Notes: generated from the sequence alone by a model not told the origin. Shown: positions 8,914 to 18,844, counted from the stretch's first letter. The stretch: DNA of 54,059 nucleotides from an uncultured Prevotella sp. (GCA_946624005.1 CAMORS010000009.1:1-54059), one strand, 5' to 3'. A program made the numbers and translations.

Positions 8914-9867
8914 TTGCTTTATATTCCCTTCCTCCAACCCCTTGTCGACTGGCTGACAAACATCGTCGTTCGTTTCGCCCAGTGGCTCAACGGCATCGAG
9001 CTGCCCTTCGGTCTCGATCCGATATGGATGTTCAGCGGTCTGTTGGTCTTCGGTGGTTTCGTCTTCCCCTTCATCGTCGCCCTTTTCTATATGTCGTGGA
9101 AAGAACAGCAGCGGGCCTCGCTGCTCACCGAGATGGAACGCGACTTAGGATGGGAGCGCAAGCCTGTGTGCGGACTGCGGCAGACAAGTGTCATCCTGCG
9201 CTCGCTGAATGCCGAAGGGAGTGGCCATCTGAAGAACCTCATCAATGCCTACCTGCTGCGCATGGTCTACGACGGACGGCTGCAACCCGTCATGAATACC
9301 ACCCAGGAGGGGCATGTGCAGGCCTTGTCTATCGGGAAGCGGAAGCAGGACTCGCTCCCACTGCATCCCGACGATGCCGAAACGGAGCAAATCTTCTTCC
9401 AGATGCTGAAGGAGGCTGCCGGCAGCGACAATGTGTTCCAGCCCCAAGAGCTGACCGACTATATGAAGACGCACAAGAGAGAGATGAAGATGTTCGTGGC
9501 TCGTTTCCGCGAAAAGATGGACAAGGCGCAGCTGCAAGTCCGTCGCGAGGAAGTGCGCAAAGTGTTGGCGTTCAGGAAATTCCTCAAGGAGTTCACTATT
9601 AGTAACGAACGTCGGGCCTACGAGGTGCAGCTCTGGCGCGACTATCTGGTCTATGCCACACTGTTCGGTTTCGGTGAGCAGGTACGTGCCGACATGCACG
9701 AGATGAATCCCGACTTCTTCCAGCTCGACAGCCGCGTGGCCAATATCAACCTTGCATACGAAATGTCCGCCTTTGAGAGCGACTTGTCGAGCTATGCGCT
9801 CGAAGTGCAGACATTCGACCCGCTCAGCTGGCTTGTAGAAAAGGTAGGGCAACTTTTCAGGAAGTAG
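8914..9867 (+). CDS. Shortened DUF2207-type paralogue
   Basis: 317 residues if the TTG at 8914 is used; the frame is closed by TAA at 8902-8904 and the first in-frame ATG is codon 39, within the membrane segment. It matches the C-terminal half of the preceding DUF2207 protein: DLGWERKPVCGLRQTS against DLTWWRKPVYGLQKSN, and FRKFLKEFTISNERRAYEV against FKKFLEEFTLSNEHHAYEV. It lacks the signal peptide, the extracytoplasmic domain and the glycine-rich tail. It keeps one membrane segment (about 39-62) and a cytoplasmic domain. It is a tandem duplicate that lost its N-terminal half; the intact 317-codon frame suggests it is still expressed, but the unusual start leaves decay possible. Confidence 0.6.
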   Translation: MLYIPFLQPLVDWLTNIVVRFAQWLNGIELPFGLDPIWMFSGLLVFGGFVFPFIVALFYMSWKEQQRASLLTEMERDLGWERKPVCGLRQTSVILRSLNAEGSGHLKNLINAYLLRMVYDGRLQPVMNTTQEGHVQALSIGKRKQDSLPLHPDDAETEQIFFQMLKEAAGSDNVFQPQELTDYMKTHKREMKMFVARFREKMDKAQLQVRREEVRKVLAFRKFLKEFTISNERRAYEVQLWRDYLVYATLFGFGEQVRADMHEMNPDFFQLDSRVANINLAYEMSAFESDLSSYALEVQTFDPLSWLVEKVGQLFRK

Positions 9868-9907
9868 TTTTTTAACCTATTTTGTGTTGATTCGTCGAAG
9901 AAAGCGT

Positions 9908-10021
9908 ATGAATCGTTTTATATTGATGTGCCTGCTCGTGTTGAGCAGCGCGATAGCCTTTGCGCAAGGCAGTGTGAGAGGTCATGATGAAGGAAAGAGG
10001 AATGGATTATTCCATGGCTAA
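9908..10021 (+). pseudogene. Remnant of a TonB-receptor N-terminus
   Basis: 37 codons, MNRFILMCLLVLSSAIAFAQ then GSVRGHDEG, ending in TAA at 10019-10021. The first 26 residues match the start of the TonB-dependent protein at 15009 (MNRYLLTCLLAMSSMIAFAQ then GSVRGH), and the DNA is equally similar. After GSVRGH the sequence changes completely. A second small frame (9984-10142, 52 codons, containing FLTKRIFQASRYRPNQ) begins across the junction and is not recognised. Interpreted as a deleted or recombined copy of the receptor gene. Confidence 0.65.
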
Positions 10022-10280
10022 CTTCAAGTTGCTGATGACCAATACGTTCCTGACAAAACGAATTTTTCAGGCAAGCCGATACCGACCGAACCAAACTTTA
10101 ATTAATCACATTTTCAAAGAACTCTTTGGCTGCGCGGCATAGCCGTTAGGCCGTATATTGAAATTTTAACGAACTATTGAGAATAAAAAATATTATGACA
10201 ATTGTTTCTGCATATTTATTTGTTTTATTTACAACAATGCAACAAATTGCAACGAATTGTTGCATTTTTCTTAGAAATTG

Positions 10281-10312
10281 TTTGGTAGTTAATTATATTT
10301 ACATTACTTTTG
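10281..10312 (+). promoter_or_regulatory. Promoter of the fibronectin-III surface protein
   Basis: TTTG, a 20-nt spacer, then TACTTTTG. Both boxes are perfect and the ATG is 62 nt downstream. The preceding AT-rich stretch (10143-10280) shows no gene. Confidence 0.75.
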
Positions 10313-10374
10313 CATCGATATACATATACATGAGTGAAACATCATTCTATTTATTCATTTAATATCAAAAGCTT

Positions 10375-13300
10375 ATGAAAAGCAAAATTATCATTACAAT
10401 GATGCTCTTGCTGTCCGCAGTAGGATGGGCGAGAGCGCAAGAAGAGCTGACCGTGTACGACAACGCGGGCACCAGCAACAAGATACCGGCGTACATCTTC
10501 TATTGGGACAAATTTACCAGAAGTCAGACGGTCATGCCGGCAGCTGACTTGGCGGACATGGCCGGTGCCACCATCACAGCCATGACGTTCTACACCACCA
10601 CCGACAACATCCCGTACACATCGGTATCTACAGCCGATGTCTACCTGATGGAAGTGGACTACACAGAAATCAGCGCCTTCGAACCGAAGGTCAACGGCAC
10701 CATCGTGTACCAGGGACCGGTGGACATCGTGAGCGACGGTAGCGGTGGAAAACTCACCATCGAGTTCTCCACGCCGTTCTATTACGGCGGCGGCAACCTT
10801 CTAATAGGTATAGAGAACACCACCGCCGCCGGATACAAGAATATCGGCTTCTATGGAGAAAGTGGAAGCACCGGAGCCTCCATCTCGGGCTATAACAGCA
10901 GCCTGGATGCCGTCACTCCTTCACAGCAGAACTTCCTGCCCAAGACAACATTCACCTACATTCCGGGTGGCGAGGCTCCTGCTGTTGCGAAACCCAAGAA
11001 CCTCACCGTCAACTACACCGGCGGCACTACCGCCGAGGTGAGCTGGACAAGCGACGCTGAAGCATTCGACATCGACGTGAACGGTACTGTGACTGAGAAT
11101 GTCAGCAGCCCCTACACGCTCACTGACCTCTATCTGGGTACAACTTACACGATTAAGGTTCGCGCCAAGAGCGGCAGCGACATGAGCGACTGGACGAATC
11201 CCGTCAGCTTCACAACCGACCTCTGCTTAGAGGAAGACCAGTGCCTCATTACCTTCGAGCTCACCGACTCTTACGGAGACAGCTGGAATGGCAATGCCAT
11301 CAAGGTGGTGGATGTGGAAACTGGCAATGTGCTGGGACAATTCACCAACGAGAATCTTGACGGAACAAATGGTGAGGAGACAAACACATACACCCTCTCC
11401 GTCTGCAATGGCAGGAATATCGAGTTCCAGTGGGTGAAAGGCAGCTTTCCTCAAGAGGCTTCATGGGTTATCAAGGACGTCAACGATGATGTCATCACAG
11501 AAGGAACAGGAAACACCTCGATGAGTACAGGCGACGTGCTGGCCACTTACCTCGTAGACTGCACTCCTCCCACATGCGCCAAGCCTAAGGATTTGGCCGT
11601 GAACTATGAGGGCGGCATCGAGGCAACAGTGAACTGCACCAGCGATGCCGAGAGCTTCGACGTTAGCTTGGAGGACATCAACGTTTGGGAGAATGTAACC
11701 ATGCCATTCACTATCCCAGTAGAACTTGACCTGGCTACGACTTACAATGTGAAGGTGCGCGCCAACTGCAGCGCAACTGAACACAGCGACTGGACCAACC
11801 CCGTCAGCTTCACCACCGACAAATGCATGCCTGAAGACATGATTGCAGTCAACTACACGCTGAGTGACAGCTACGGTGACGGATGGAGCAACAACAACAT
11901 CCTTGTAGTGGATGAGAATTGTAATATAGTAGAAGTGCTGACCATCGAAAATGGCAGTTCAGCAACGGGCACCGTCAAGGTTTGCGGCTCTATTGCCCAG
12001 TTTATGTGGTATCCGGGCAGCTATCCTGATGAGACCTCATGGTCGTTCACCGATGCTGAAGGAAACGTGCTCTTCGAAGGCACTGGTAATTCTTCCATGC
12101 AAGCCTACGATTTGCTCTATAGCATCGATCTCAATCCTTATAGCATGCCTACTGACATCACAGTTTCTGAAGTTGGCCCACATACCGCAACGGTGGCTTG
12201 GACAGAAACCGGCACTGCCACTGCTTGGCAGATTGGCTTCTATAACGATGAAGGCGAAATCGACAACATTGTCGATGCCGACAGCAATCCTTTCACAATC
12301 ACAGGTCTTGATCCTGAGACGGACTATTATGTAGTTGTGCGTGCCGCCGGTCCTAACGGAGAAAGCAACTGGCCCTGCTTGGGTGCTGATTTCACCACCG
12401 ACATTGCTACTCCTGCTCCCACCGACTTAAGCGCAACTCCGCTTGTTACTACAGCCGAAGTGAGCTGGAACGGCTTTGCCGAGAGCTATGAACTGGAGTA
12501 TGCCGAAGGTATTTATGGTATTGGTGGCTGGCTGCAATATGATGATGACACTTTCGCCACTGGAATAGGTGGCAGCACTGCAACAGAGTGGACTTGGGGC
12601 GTGATGTATCCCGGCAGTATGGTAACAAGTAATCAGCTGACCAAAGTGTCAATTTATGAAAACAATGCAAATACAGAAGACATCACTATTAACATCTACT
12701 CTGGCGGTGACACTGCTCCTGGCGATTTGCTTTACACACAAACAGTGACTCCCGAGGCAGCTGATGCTTTCCATGAGATTACGTTAGATTCTCCTGTTGA
12801 GATTCCTCAAGGACAGAACTTGTGGATTACATTGACAGAGCAAGGCACCTATGTTTTGTCAGCTTGCACTTCTGACGAAGCAAACAACAACTGGGTTAAT
12901 AACGGAGGCACATGGGCTCACCTTAGCGATTTGGCTTCTTCGCTGGCTGATTATGGATGGATGATTCGTGCAGAAATGGCCAGCGGCAATGATCCTTCAA
13001 CAGCCACCTGGATAGCTGTGGAGAATCCCAGCAGTCCTTGCACGCTGGAAGGCCTGAACCCAGAGACAACTTACACATTTAGAGTGAGAGGTGACTTTGG
13101 TGATGAAGGTATGAGCGATTGGGCAATGAGTACCTTCACAACAAATGCCGGCACCGAAGATCCTATCGATCTGGCTGCCGAGACGACTTCTACCACAGCC
13201 ACGCTGAGCTGGACGGGCTATCAGGAGAGCTATAATGTGCAGTACAGACAAGCATCGGAAGTTGACCCAGACACGCCTGCCACCATTATCCTGGAAGCAG

Positions 13301-14580
13301 ACGACGTATGGGAGGATGGCTCAGGCTATCAGATGCTGCTTGATGCCGATGCCAATACATCCGGCGTGCTGTGGGATTCAAGCCACTATATCTATGTGGA
13401 TGGTGAACAATACTCTGGTGGAGATCTGCCGTCATCATATTATGATGAGTTCGAATACATAATACCTACAAATGCAGCAGACGGAAGTTTGGAAGCTCCT
13501 AACTCTGTGGTTACCGGTAGCGTAACAATTACTATCCCTGCTGGCACCTATGACTTTATCATTCTCAACCCAACTCCTGGCGACCGATTCTGGGTTGCTG
13601 CAGCCGCTGGTGATGTGGATACTGCCAATGATGACTTCGTGTTTGAGGCAGGCAAGACTTATCACTTTACTATGCAGAAATTTGGCGATAATGATGGTGC
13701 TGCATTAGAAGTCACTTCACCTATGGGCGAATGGACTGTTGTGGAAAATGTCACCAATCCTTATGAATTGACGGGGCTCACTCCTGACACTTACTACGAA
13801 TGGCAGGTGCAGGGCATCTTAGATGAAGGTACTACCAATTGGGTAAGCGGCGAAAGCTTCACCACATTGCCTCTGATTGAGCTGGCCAATGACGACTCCA
13901 AAAATGAAATGAAGAACAGTGATATCATTGCCAAGTACGATGGTGAGACTGTCGATGTGACCCTCGCAGGCCGTACGCTCTTCAAGGACGGTTCATGGAA
14001 CACGCTGTGTCTGCCGTTCGACGTGACGCTGGAAGGCAGTCCGTTGGAAGGTTCCACAGCCAAGACGCTCACCGACGCAACGGTTGACGGCAATTCCGTA
14101 AACCTGACCTTCGGCGTTGCCGTTGAAAGTCTGGAAGCTGGCGTGCCGTACATCATCCTGTGGAATGAAGGCGAGAACATTGTTGACCCGACCTTCAAGA
14201 ACGTCACCATAGCAAATGTCACGAATCCTTGTGAGTTCGCAAGCGGCGAAGTGAAGTTCATCGGTTACTACGATGCGTTCGACATCACCACGCCTGCCAA
14301 CGACGACATCTATTACATGAAGGCCGACAATACGCTGGCTCACACGGGTAAGCCCCGCACGCTGAAAGCTTTCCGCGCCTACTTCCAGTTCGGTGAGAAT
14401 GTGATGCAGAGTGCACGCACCTTCGTGCTCGACTTCGGCGACGGCAGCCAGGCCACCAGCATCAGCAGCCTGCCCGCCGACATGCTCGAGGGCGACTGGT
14501 ACACCGTCAGCGGTATGAAGGTGGAAACCCTGAAGAAGGGCATCTATATCAGCAACGGTAAGAAGGTTGTGGTTAAATAA
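10375..14580 (+). CDS. Large secreted multi-fibronectin-III protein with C-terminal sorting motif
   Basis: 1401 residues. A signal peptide ends at about residue 22 (VGWARAQ). At least five fibronectin-III-like modules start near 205, 402, 591, 681 and 928, each with the pattern P-x-D/N-L followed by an A-x-V-S-W strand. Two related modules with the motif LTDSYGDSWNGN / LSDSYGDGWSNN lie between them (about 285-395 and 485-590). The last 25 residues (VSGMKVETLKKGIYI, then SNGKKVVVK) are the type of C-terminal signal frequent on exported Prevotella proteins and resemble type IX secretion CTDs. No catalytic domain was recognised. Probably surface-attached or secreted, with a binding or adhesion role. 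Own perfect promoter; a hairpin and a small acidic gene follow. Confidence 0.8.
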   Translation: MKSKIIITMMLLLSAVGWARAQEELTVYDNAGTSNKIPAYIFYWDKFTRSQTVMPAADLADMAGATITAMTFYTTTDNIPYTSVSTADVYLMEVDYTEISAFEPKVNGTIVYQGPVDIVSDGSGGKLTIEFSTPFYYGGGNLLIGIENTTAAGYKNIGFYGESGSTGASISGYNSSLDAVTPSQQNFLPKTTFTYIPGGEAPAVAKPKNLTVNYTGGTTAEVSWTSDAEAFDIDVNGTVTENVSSPYTLTDLYLGTTYTIKVRAKSGSDMSDWTNPVSFTTDLCLEEDQCLITFELTDSYGDSWNGNAIKVVDVETGNVLGQFTNENLDGTNGEETNTYTLSVCNGRNIEFQWVKGSFPQEASWVIKDVNDDVITEGTGNTSMSTGDVLATYLVDCTPPTCAKPKDLAVNYEGGIEATVNCTSDAESFDVSLEDINVWENVTMPFTIPVELDLATTYNVKVRANCSATEHSDWTNPVSFTTDKCMPEDMIAVNYTLSDSYGDGWSNNNILVVDENCNIVEVLTIENGSSATGTVKVCGSIAQFMWYPGSYPDETSWSFTDAEGNVLFEGTGNSSMQAYDLLYSIDLNPYSMPTDITVSEVGPHTATVAWTETGTATAWQIGFYNDEGEIDNIVDADSNPFTITGLDPETDYYVVVRAAGPNGESNWPCLGADFTTDIATPAPTDLSATPLVTTAEVSWNGFAESYELEYAEGIYGIGGWLQYDDDTFATGIGGSTATEWTWGVMYPGSMVTSNQLTKVSIYENNANTEDITINIYSGGDTAPGDLLYTQTVTPEAADAFHEITLDSPVEIPQGQNLWITLTEQGTYVLSACTSDEANNNWVNNGGTWAHLSDLASSLADYGWMIRAEMASGNDPSTATWIAVENPSSPCTLEGLNPETTYTFRVRGDFGDEGMSDWAMSTFTTNAGTEDPIDLAAETTSTTATLSWTGYQESYNVQYRQASEVDPDTPATIILEADDVWEDGSGYQMLLDADANTSGVLWDSSHYIYVDGEQYSGGDLPSSYYDEFEYIIPTNAADGSLEAPNSVVTGSVTITIPAGTYDFIILNPTPGDRFWVAAAAGDVDTANDDFVFEAGKTYHFTMQKFGDNDGAALEVTSPMGEWTVVENVTNPYELTGLTPDTYYEWQVQGILDEGTTNWVSGESFTTLPLIELANDDSKNEMKNSDIIAKYDGETVDVTLAGRTLFKDGSWNTLCLPFDVTLEGSPLEGSTAKTLTDATVDGNSVNLTFGVAVESLEAGVPYIILWNEGENIVDPTFKNVTIANVTNPCEFASGEVKFIGYYDAFDITTPANDDIYYMKADNTLAHTGKPRTLKAFRAYFQFGENVMQSARTFVLDFGDGSQATSISSLPADMLEGDWYTVSGMKVETLKKGIYISNGKKVVVK

Positions 14581-14589
14581 ATGATTGTT

Positions 14590-14622
14590 GAGCTTGCCCA
14601 CGCCCCAAACGTGGGCAGGCTC
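14590..14622 (+). other. Strong hairpin between the surface-protein gene and the small acidic gene
   Basis: GAGCTTGCCCACG (14590-14602) pairs with CGTGGGCAGGCTC (14610-14622), 13 bp with one G-U, loop CCCCAAA. No T run follows, so it looks more like a processing or stability element than an intrinsic terminator. It starts 10 nt past the stop codon. Confidence 0.6.
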
Positions 14623-14652
14623 TCCAAAAGATTATAATTCTGTAAAAAACGT

Positions 14653-14853
14653 ATGACTATGATCAAGAAAGAATATATTCAGCCGAACACCGATGTGTTC
14701 AACGTGGAGTTACAGCCGCTGATGGAACCCAGCATCACCAGTAACACGGATCCCCCCATCTCGGGAGCCCAGGATCCCGACGAGGGCGACGAGGACAACC
14801 GCGCACGCCGCAACTACGAGATATGGGACGACGAGGAGGAAGAGGACTACTAA
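14653..14853 (+). CDS. Small acidic protein
   Basis: 66 residues (a second ATG at 14659 is also possible). It begins MTMIKKEYIQPNTDVFNVEL and ends in a run of Asp and Glu (WDDEEEEDY). No signal peptide or membrane segment. Small proteins with a KKxYIxP start are, from memory, frequent in Prevotella genomes; no function is known to me. It sits 72 nt after the large surface protein, with only a hairpin between, so the two may share a transcript. Confidence 0.6.
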   Translation: MTMIKKEYIQPNTDVFNVELQPLMEPSITSNTDPPISGAQDPDEGDEDNRARRNYEIWDDEEEEDY

Positions 14854-14904
14854 GGCCCTCCGCTTGCCAACCTCCACAGTTTGGCAACCGACACGAAGCA
14901 TCAA

Positions 14905-14939
14905 AATGCCGCTGCCCCGCATCACGGAGCAGCGGCATT
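14905..14939 (+). terminator. Hairpin after the small acidic gene
   Basis: A perfect 11-bp inverted repeat, AATGCCGCTGC and GCAGCGGCATT, with a 13-nt loop, 51 nt past the stop codon. No T tract follows. Possible terminator or attenuator ahead of the TonB-dependent protein. Confidence 0.5.
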
Positions 14940-15008
14940 GCTGTTGGCACGCTGAAAGTAAGTGGACGGTTTAAACCATTTCGTAGGCATCACGTCTATA
15001 TATTCAGT

Positions 15009-17558
15009 ATGAATAGATATCTATTGACATGCCTGCTCGCGATGAGCAGCATGATAGCCTTTGCGCAAGGTAGTGTGAGAGGTCATGTAGCGGACAAGAG
15101 TAACAGCGAGAGCCTGCAGTTTGTCAACGTCGCCGTCTATCAGCAGCGCGACACCACGAAGATTCTGAAGGGTGCCATTACTGATGAGGGTGGACATTTC
15201 GACATTGGTGGTCTCGCCGTCGGCAACTACCAGCTACAAGTGTCGTTCGTAGGCTACAAGACCATCACCCGAAAATTCAGCATCACCAAGCAGAAACCCA
15301 ACGTCAACTACAACATGCTCTATCTCTCTGAGGATGCCACCATGCTCAAGGAGGTGACTGTGACGGGGCAGCGGTCTACCATGAAGCTTGAGGTAGACCG
15401 CAAGACCTTCGATGTGTCGGCCGATATCAGCAATGCCGGCGGCTCGGCCAGCGACGTGCTGGAAAACATCCCCAGCGTCGAGGTAGATCAGGACGGCAAT
15501 GTCTCGCTGCGTGGCAACTCCAGCGTGGAGGTGTGGATCAACGGCAAGGCCAGCGGACTGACCACCGACAACCGCGCTGAGATACTGAAGCAATTGCCGG
15601 CAGAGAGCATCGAGCGCATCGAGGTGATTGACAACCCCTCGGCAAAGTTCTCGGCCGAAGGCTCGGCAGGCATCATCAACATCGTGCTGAAACGCGACCG
15701 CCGCGCTGGCTACTACGGATCGCTGCAGGCCGGAGCCAACAGCAACGGTGGTGCCAATACCAGTGCCAACATCAACTACTCGTCGGGTCTCCTGGATGCT
15801 TACGCCAATATCGGCTATCGCCACCGCCAGAACAACCAAGGCGGGAGCCTGAGCGAACAGCAGTATCTGCAGACCAATGAATATCAGACCTATGAGGGCG
15901 AGAACAGCGAGTACGGCAACAACCTTTTCACCCGTGCCGGTCTGACCTTCCACCTGACGAAGAAGGACGACCTCAGCGCCAGCGGCATGTTCATGCTCGG
16001 CGGGCATAAGAACTACGGCCATACACCTTATCATTACGGTATCATCGGACAGGGCGACACGCGCATCATGACACGCGACACCCGTTCAAACGGCGACATG
16101 CGCATGATGCACGGCGAACTGTCGTACCGCCACAACTTCACCGACCGCCACTTCCTTGACCTGACTCTGTCGACAGGCAGCTGGCACATGGATAATGACA
16201 ACTACTATTACGATACTGACGAATATCTCACTACAGAAGCTGCCGACTGGAGCAAGACCGTGCAATACCTTCCCATGCACATCCGCAACCGCAACACCGA
16301 GGTGAAGCTCGACTACGAGAACCCTGTCAACGAACACTTCAAGATAGGGGCTGGCTACAACGGACGCTTCTCGCACGAGAACACACCGCAGGAGTCATGG
16401 TCGCAGACGACATCAAGCATCAGACCCTCCGCAAGCATCATGCCCTCCGACAATGGACAGATGACAGAAGACCGCGACTACTTCAACCGCTTCATCTACG
16501 ACAACGATGTGCATGCCCTCTATACCACCATTACATGGAATAGTGGCAAGTTCGGACTGATGGGCGGACTGCGGGGCGAATACTGGCGCGTCAACACCGA
16601 GAGCTTCAGTTGGGAACAGGAGCACGATCCGTCGAAGCGTGAGGCTCCGTTTAAGAAAGACTATTTCGAACTCTTCCCCAGTATCTTCATGTCGTACCAG
16701 CTGACCGACAACGACCAGCTGCAACTCAACTGGACCCGACGTCTGCGCCGTCCGTGGGGTGGCGAGCTGAACAGCTTCAAGGATACCCGCGACGCCTCGA
16801 TGGTGTCGTTCGGCAACCCGCTGCTCACACCAGAGTTCAGCAACTCTTATTCGCTCAACTACCTCAAGACCTTCGGCGACCATTCGTTCCTCCTCTCGGC
16901 CTACTACCGTCCGACGACCGACGTCATCCAGCGCATCCGTTGGCAGAGCAGCGAGGATGGTGTGATGTATATGACCGGCCGCAACGTGGCGAAGAGCCAG
17001 AGCTCCGGTTTGGAACTGACGCTGAAGAACCGCCTCTTCCGCATCCTCGACATCAACACCAACGCCAACTTCTATTATTATAAGCTCGACGGCTTCTCGT
17101 ACGAAATCGACGGACAGACCGTCACGGGCGAGGCTGATGACAACTTCACGTGGAATGCCCGTTGCCAGGCATCGCTGATGCTGCCCTTCGACATCTCCGT
17201 ACAGCTCACCGGCCACTATCGCGCACGCCAAGTCATCACACAAGGCTACCGCAAGGCCAACTACGGCATGGACCTCGGCATCAGGAAGAACTTCTTCGAC
17301 AAGAAGCTCACCGTGTCATTGAATTGCCGCGACCTGCTCGACAGCCGCCACTGGGAGACGTTTACAGAGAGCGACACCTTCACCCGCCACCAGAAGAACT
17401 GGCGCGGCGGGCGGCGCTTCAACATCAACATCTCATGGAACTTCGGCAACATGAAGCAGAAGAAGCCCGTTTGGGAAGGTGGTCAAGAGGGGCAGGGCGG
17501 TCAGATAGACCAGAACGAACAGAACGACAACAGCAACTACCAACCACAAGAAGATTAG
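15009..17558 (+). CDS. TonB-dependent outer-membrane beta-barrel protein
   Basis: 849 residues from the ATG at 15009; the signal peptide MNRYLLTCLLAMSSMIAFAQ fixes the start. Order: carboxypeptidase-regulatory-like domain (about 22-105, with DEGGHFDIGGLAVGNYQLQV), a plug domain (about 130-235, with IPSVEVDQDGNVSLRG, VWINGK and SAEGSAGIINIVLKRD), then a barrel of the outer-membrane beta-barrel family 3 type. This type differs from classic SusC. The barrel is followed by a hydrophilic Gln/Asn-rich tail of about 33 residues, which is unusual because barrels normally end at the last strand. Substrate unknown; no SusD partner is adjacent. No clear promoter was found, so it may depend on upstream transcription. 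A broken copy of its 5' end lies at 9908. Confidence 0.88.
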   Translation: MNRYLLTCLLAMSSMIAFAQGSVRGHVADKSNSESLQFVNVAVYQQRDTTKILKGAITDEGGHFDIGGLAVGNYQLQVSFVGYKTITRKFSITKQKPNVNYNMLYLSEDATMLKEVTVTGQRSTMKLEVDRKTFDVSADISNAGGSASDVLENIPSVEVDQDGNVSLRGNSSVEVWINGKASGLTTDNRAEILKQLPAESIERIEVIDNPSAKFSAEGSAGIINIVLKRDRRAGYYGSLQAGANSNGGANTSANINYSSGLLDAYANIGYRHRQNNQGGSLSEQQYLQTNEYQTYEGENSEYGNNLFTRAGLTFHLTKKDDLSASGMFMLGGHKNYGHTPYHYGIIGQGDTRIMTRDTRSNGDMRMMHGELSYRHNFTDRHFLDLTLSTGSWHMDNDNYYYDTDEYLTTEAADWSKTVQYLPMHIRNRNTEVKLDYENPVNEHFKIGAGYNGRFSHENTPQESWSQTTSSIRPSASIMPSDNGQMTEDRDYFNRFIYDNDVHALYTTITWNSGKFGLMGGLRGEYWRVNTESFSWEQEHDPSKREAPFKKDYFELFPSIFMSYQLTDNDQLQLNWTRRLRRPWGGELNSFKDTRDASMVSFGNPLLTPEFSNSYSLNYLKTFGDHSFLLSAYYRPTTDVIQRIRWQSSEDGVMYMTGRNVAKSQSSGLELTLKNRLFRILDINTNANFYYYKLDGFSYEIDGQTVTGEADDNFTWNARCQASLMLPFDISVQLTGHYRARQVITQGYRKANYGMDLGIRKNFFDKKLTVSLNCRDLLDSRHWETFTESDTFTRHQKNWRGGRRFNINISWNFGNMKQKKPVWEGGQEGQGGQIDQNEQNDNSNYQPQED

Positions 17559-17596
17559 TAGGAGCGTTGCCAACTGCTTACAGCCTCATAAGAAGG

Positions 17597-18820
17597 TTAG
17601 TCGTTTGCTTCGTCAACACTCATATCATCCGCTGTCTGCTCCGTATCAAGAGCAACAGCGGTGTTTTTCTTTACCTTCTTCATGCCTTTAATCAAGATAA
17701 AAAGGGTGATGGCGCTCACCACCAGAATAATGAAAAGGGCTGGTTTGATGTCGAGAACCTTTTTTAGTGTTTCTCCTGTCAATCCTCCGAACATTGCAAA
17801 ACTCAGGATGGTGACTATCAAAATAATGATTGATGCAGCGGTGACGATGAAGACTATGTTAAAGATACGCCAAAATCTGCCGCGGTGCAGCTCTTTGACT
17901 TTCCAGTTGTTGAGGATATCTACCGCATGCAGGATGCCCATCCCAAAGATAATGAGGATAGCAGACGGCAACAGGTATGACCTATTACTTGTACTCGTTA
18001 ATGCTTGTCTTAAGATATCCGGCGAAAAAACGATGAGGACGACTATCATTAACCACAGCAGCATGCAGACGCAAATGCGCCACAGCGTCCCCCGGTAGCT
18101 ATAGCCGAAGAGTTGCTTGTAGTTGAAGAACAACATCGTGGGCAAAAGGACGAATGTCTCGAACATTCCTTCATTCGTAGGGATGTCCAATATCTTCATG
18201 ATGATGCCCGTGAGTGTCAGCAGAATCAAGAAATGGGTAGCGTTGAACACTTGGATGAAGAACTCCTGGGGCAGGGTGTGGCGGGTGTTGCGTGGCGAAT
18301 CGCGGAAGACAACATGGGTGGGCAGCGCCATGACGATGAAGAAGAAGAGCATGCCCCATTCGTAGTGCTGCGACAGCCATAAGAACACGCGATAAAAGGG
18401 AGAGTCACTGTCTTCTTCGGTTAATCCCAGCATGCCATCAGCCGAGAACACATCCAGATGGAGCCATTGGTCGAGCAGATAGATGGCCAGTCCGACCAGG
18501 ACAAGCATCTTCACGGGTGGAAAGCTCACCTGCCGCCGACCGTTGATATAGTCGCTCATGAAATAACCGGGACGACCCAAAAGCTGCAGCAGCGTGTAAG
18601 GCAACGAGCGCGACCCCATGCCCCAGACCTCGAGGATGCCCCGATGGATGCTCTTCCACGTGATGGGTCCTGCCGTCGCTTTCTGCCCGCAGGTGGGGCA
18701 GAAGTGGCCTTCGAACTTCAGGTCGCAGTTGTAGCAGTGGTGCTGTTCGTGGCTCTTTACGTAGTTGAAGGGGGCCAGCTGCCACTGGCGAAATTGTTGG
18801 TATCTCTTCTTGATATTCAT
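17597..18820 (-). CDS. DUF3667 domain membrane protein
   Basis: 407 residues from the ATG at 18820; the longer frame begins at a TTG inside the -7 box and is rejected. An N-terminal zinc-ribbon-like pair (CYNCDLKF then CPTCGQK) and the segment GPITWKSIHRGILEVWGMGS mark the DUF3667 family. Several membrane segments follow (about 95-115, 150-170, 185-340 and near the C-terminus). Role unknown; it is an inner-membrane protein with a cytoplasmic ribbon. It converges on the TonB-dependent gene (38-nt gap) and is divergent from ruvB. Confidence 0.8.
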   Translation of the reverse strand: MNIKKRYQQFRQWQLAPFNYVKSHEQHHCYNCDLKFEGHFCPTCGQKATAGPITWKSIHRGILEVWGMGSRSLPYTLLQLLGRPGYFMSDYINGRRQVSFPPVKMLVLVGLAIYLLDQWLHLDVFSADGMLGLTEEDSDSPFYRVFLWLSQHYEWGMLFFFIVMALPTHVVFRDSPRNTRHTLPQEFFIQVFNATHFLILLTLTGIIMKILDIPTNEGMFETFVLLPTMLFFNYKQLFGYSYRGTLWRICVCMLLWLMIVVLIVFSPDILRQALTSTSNRSYLLPSAILIIFGMGILHAVDILNNWKVKELHRGRFWRIFNIVFIVTAASIIILIVTILSFAMFGGLTGETLKKVLDIKPALFIILVVSAITLFILIKGMKKVKKNTAVALDTEQTADDMSVDEAND

Positions 18821-18844
18821 CTTCTTGCTTCGGTTTTTTGCTTG

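Noticed and set aside
10177..10362. 61-codon frame upstream of the large surface protein
   Set aside because: It begins in AT-rich sequence, contains the perfect promoter of the next gene and has no domain.
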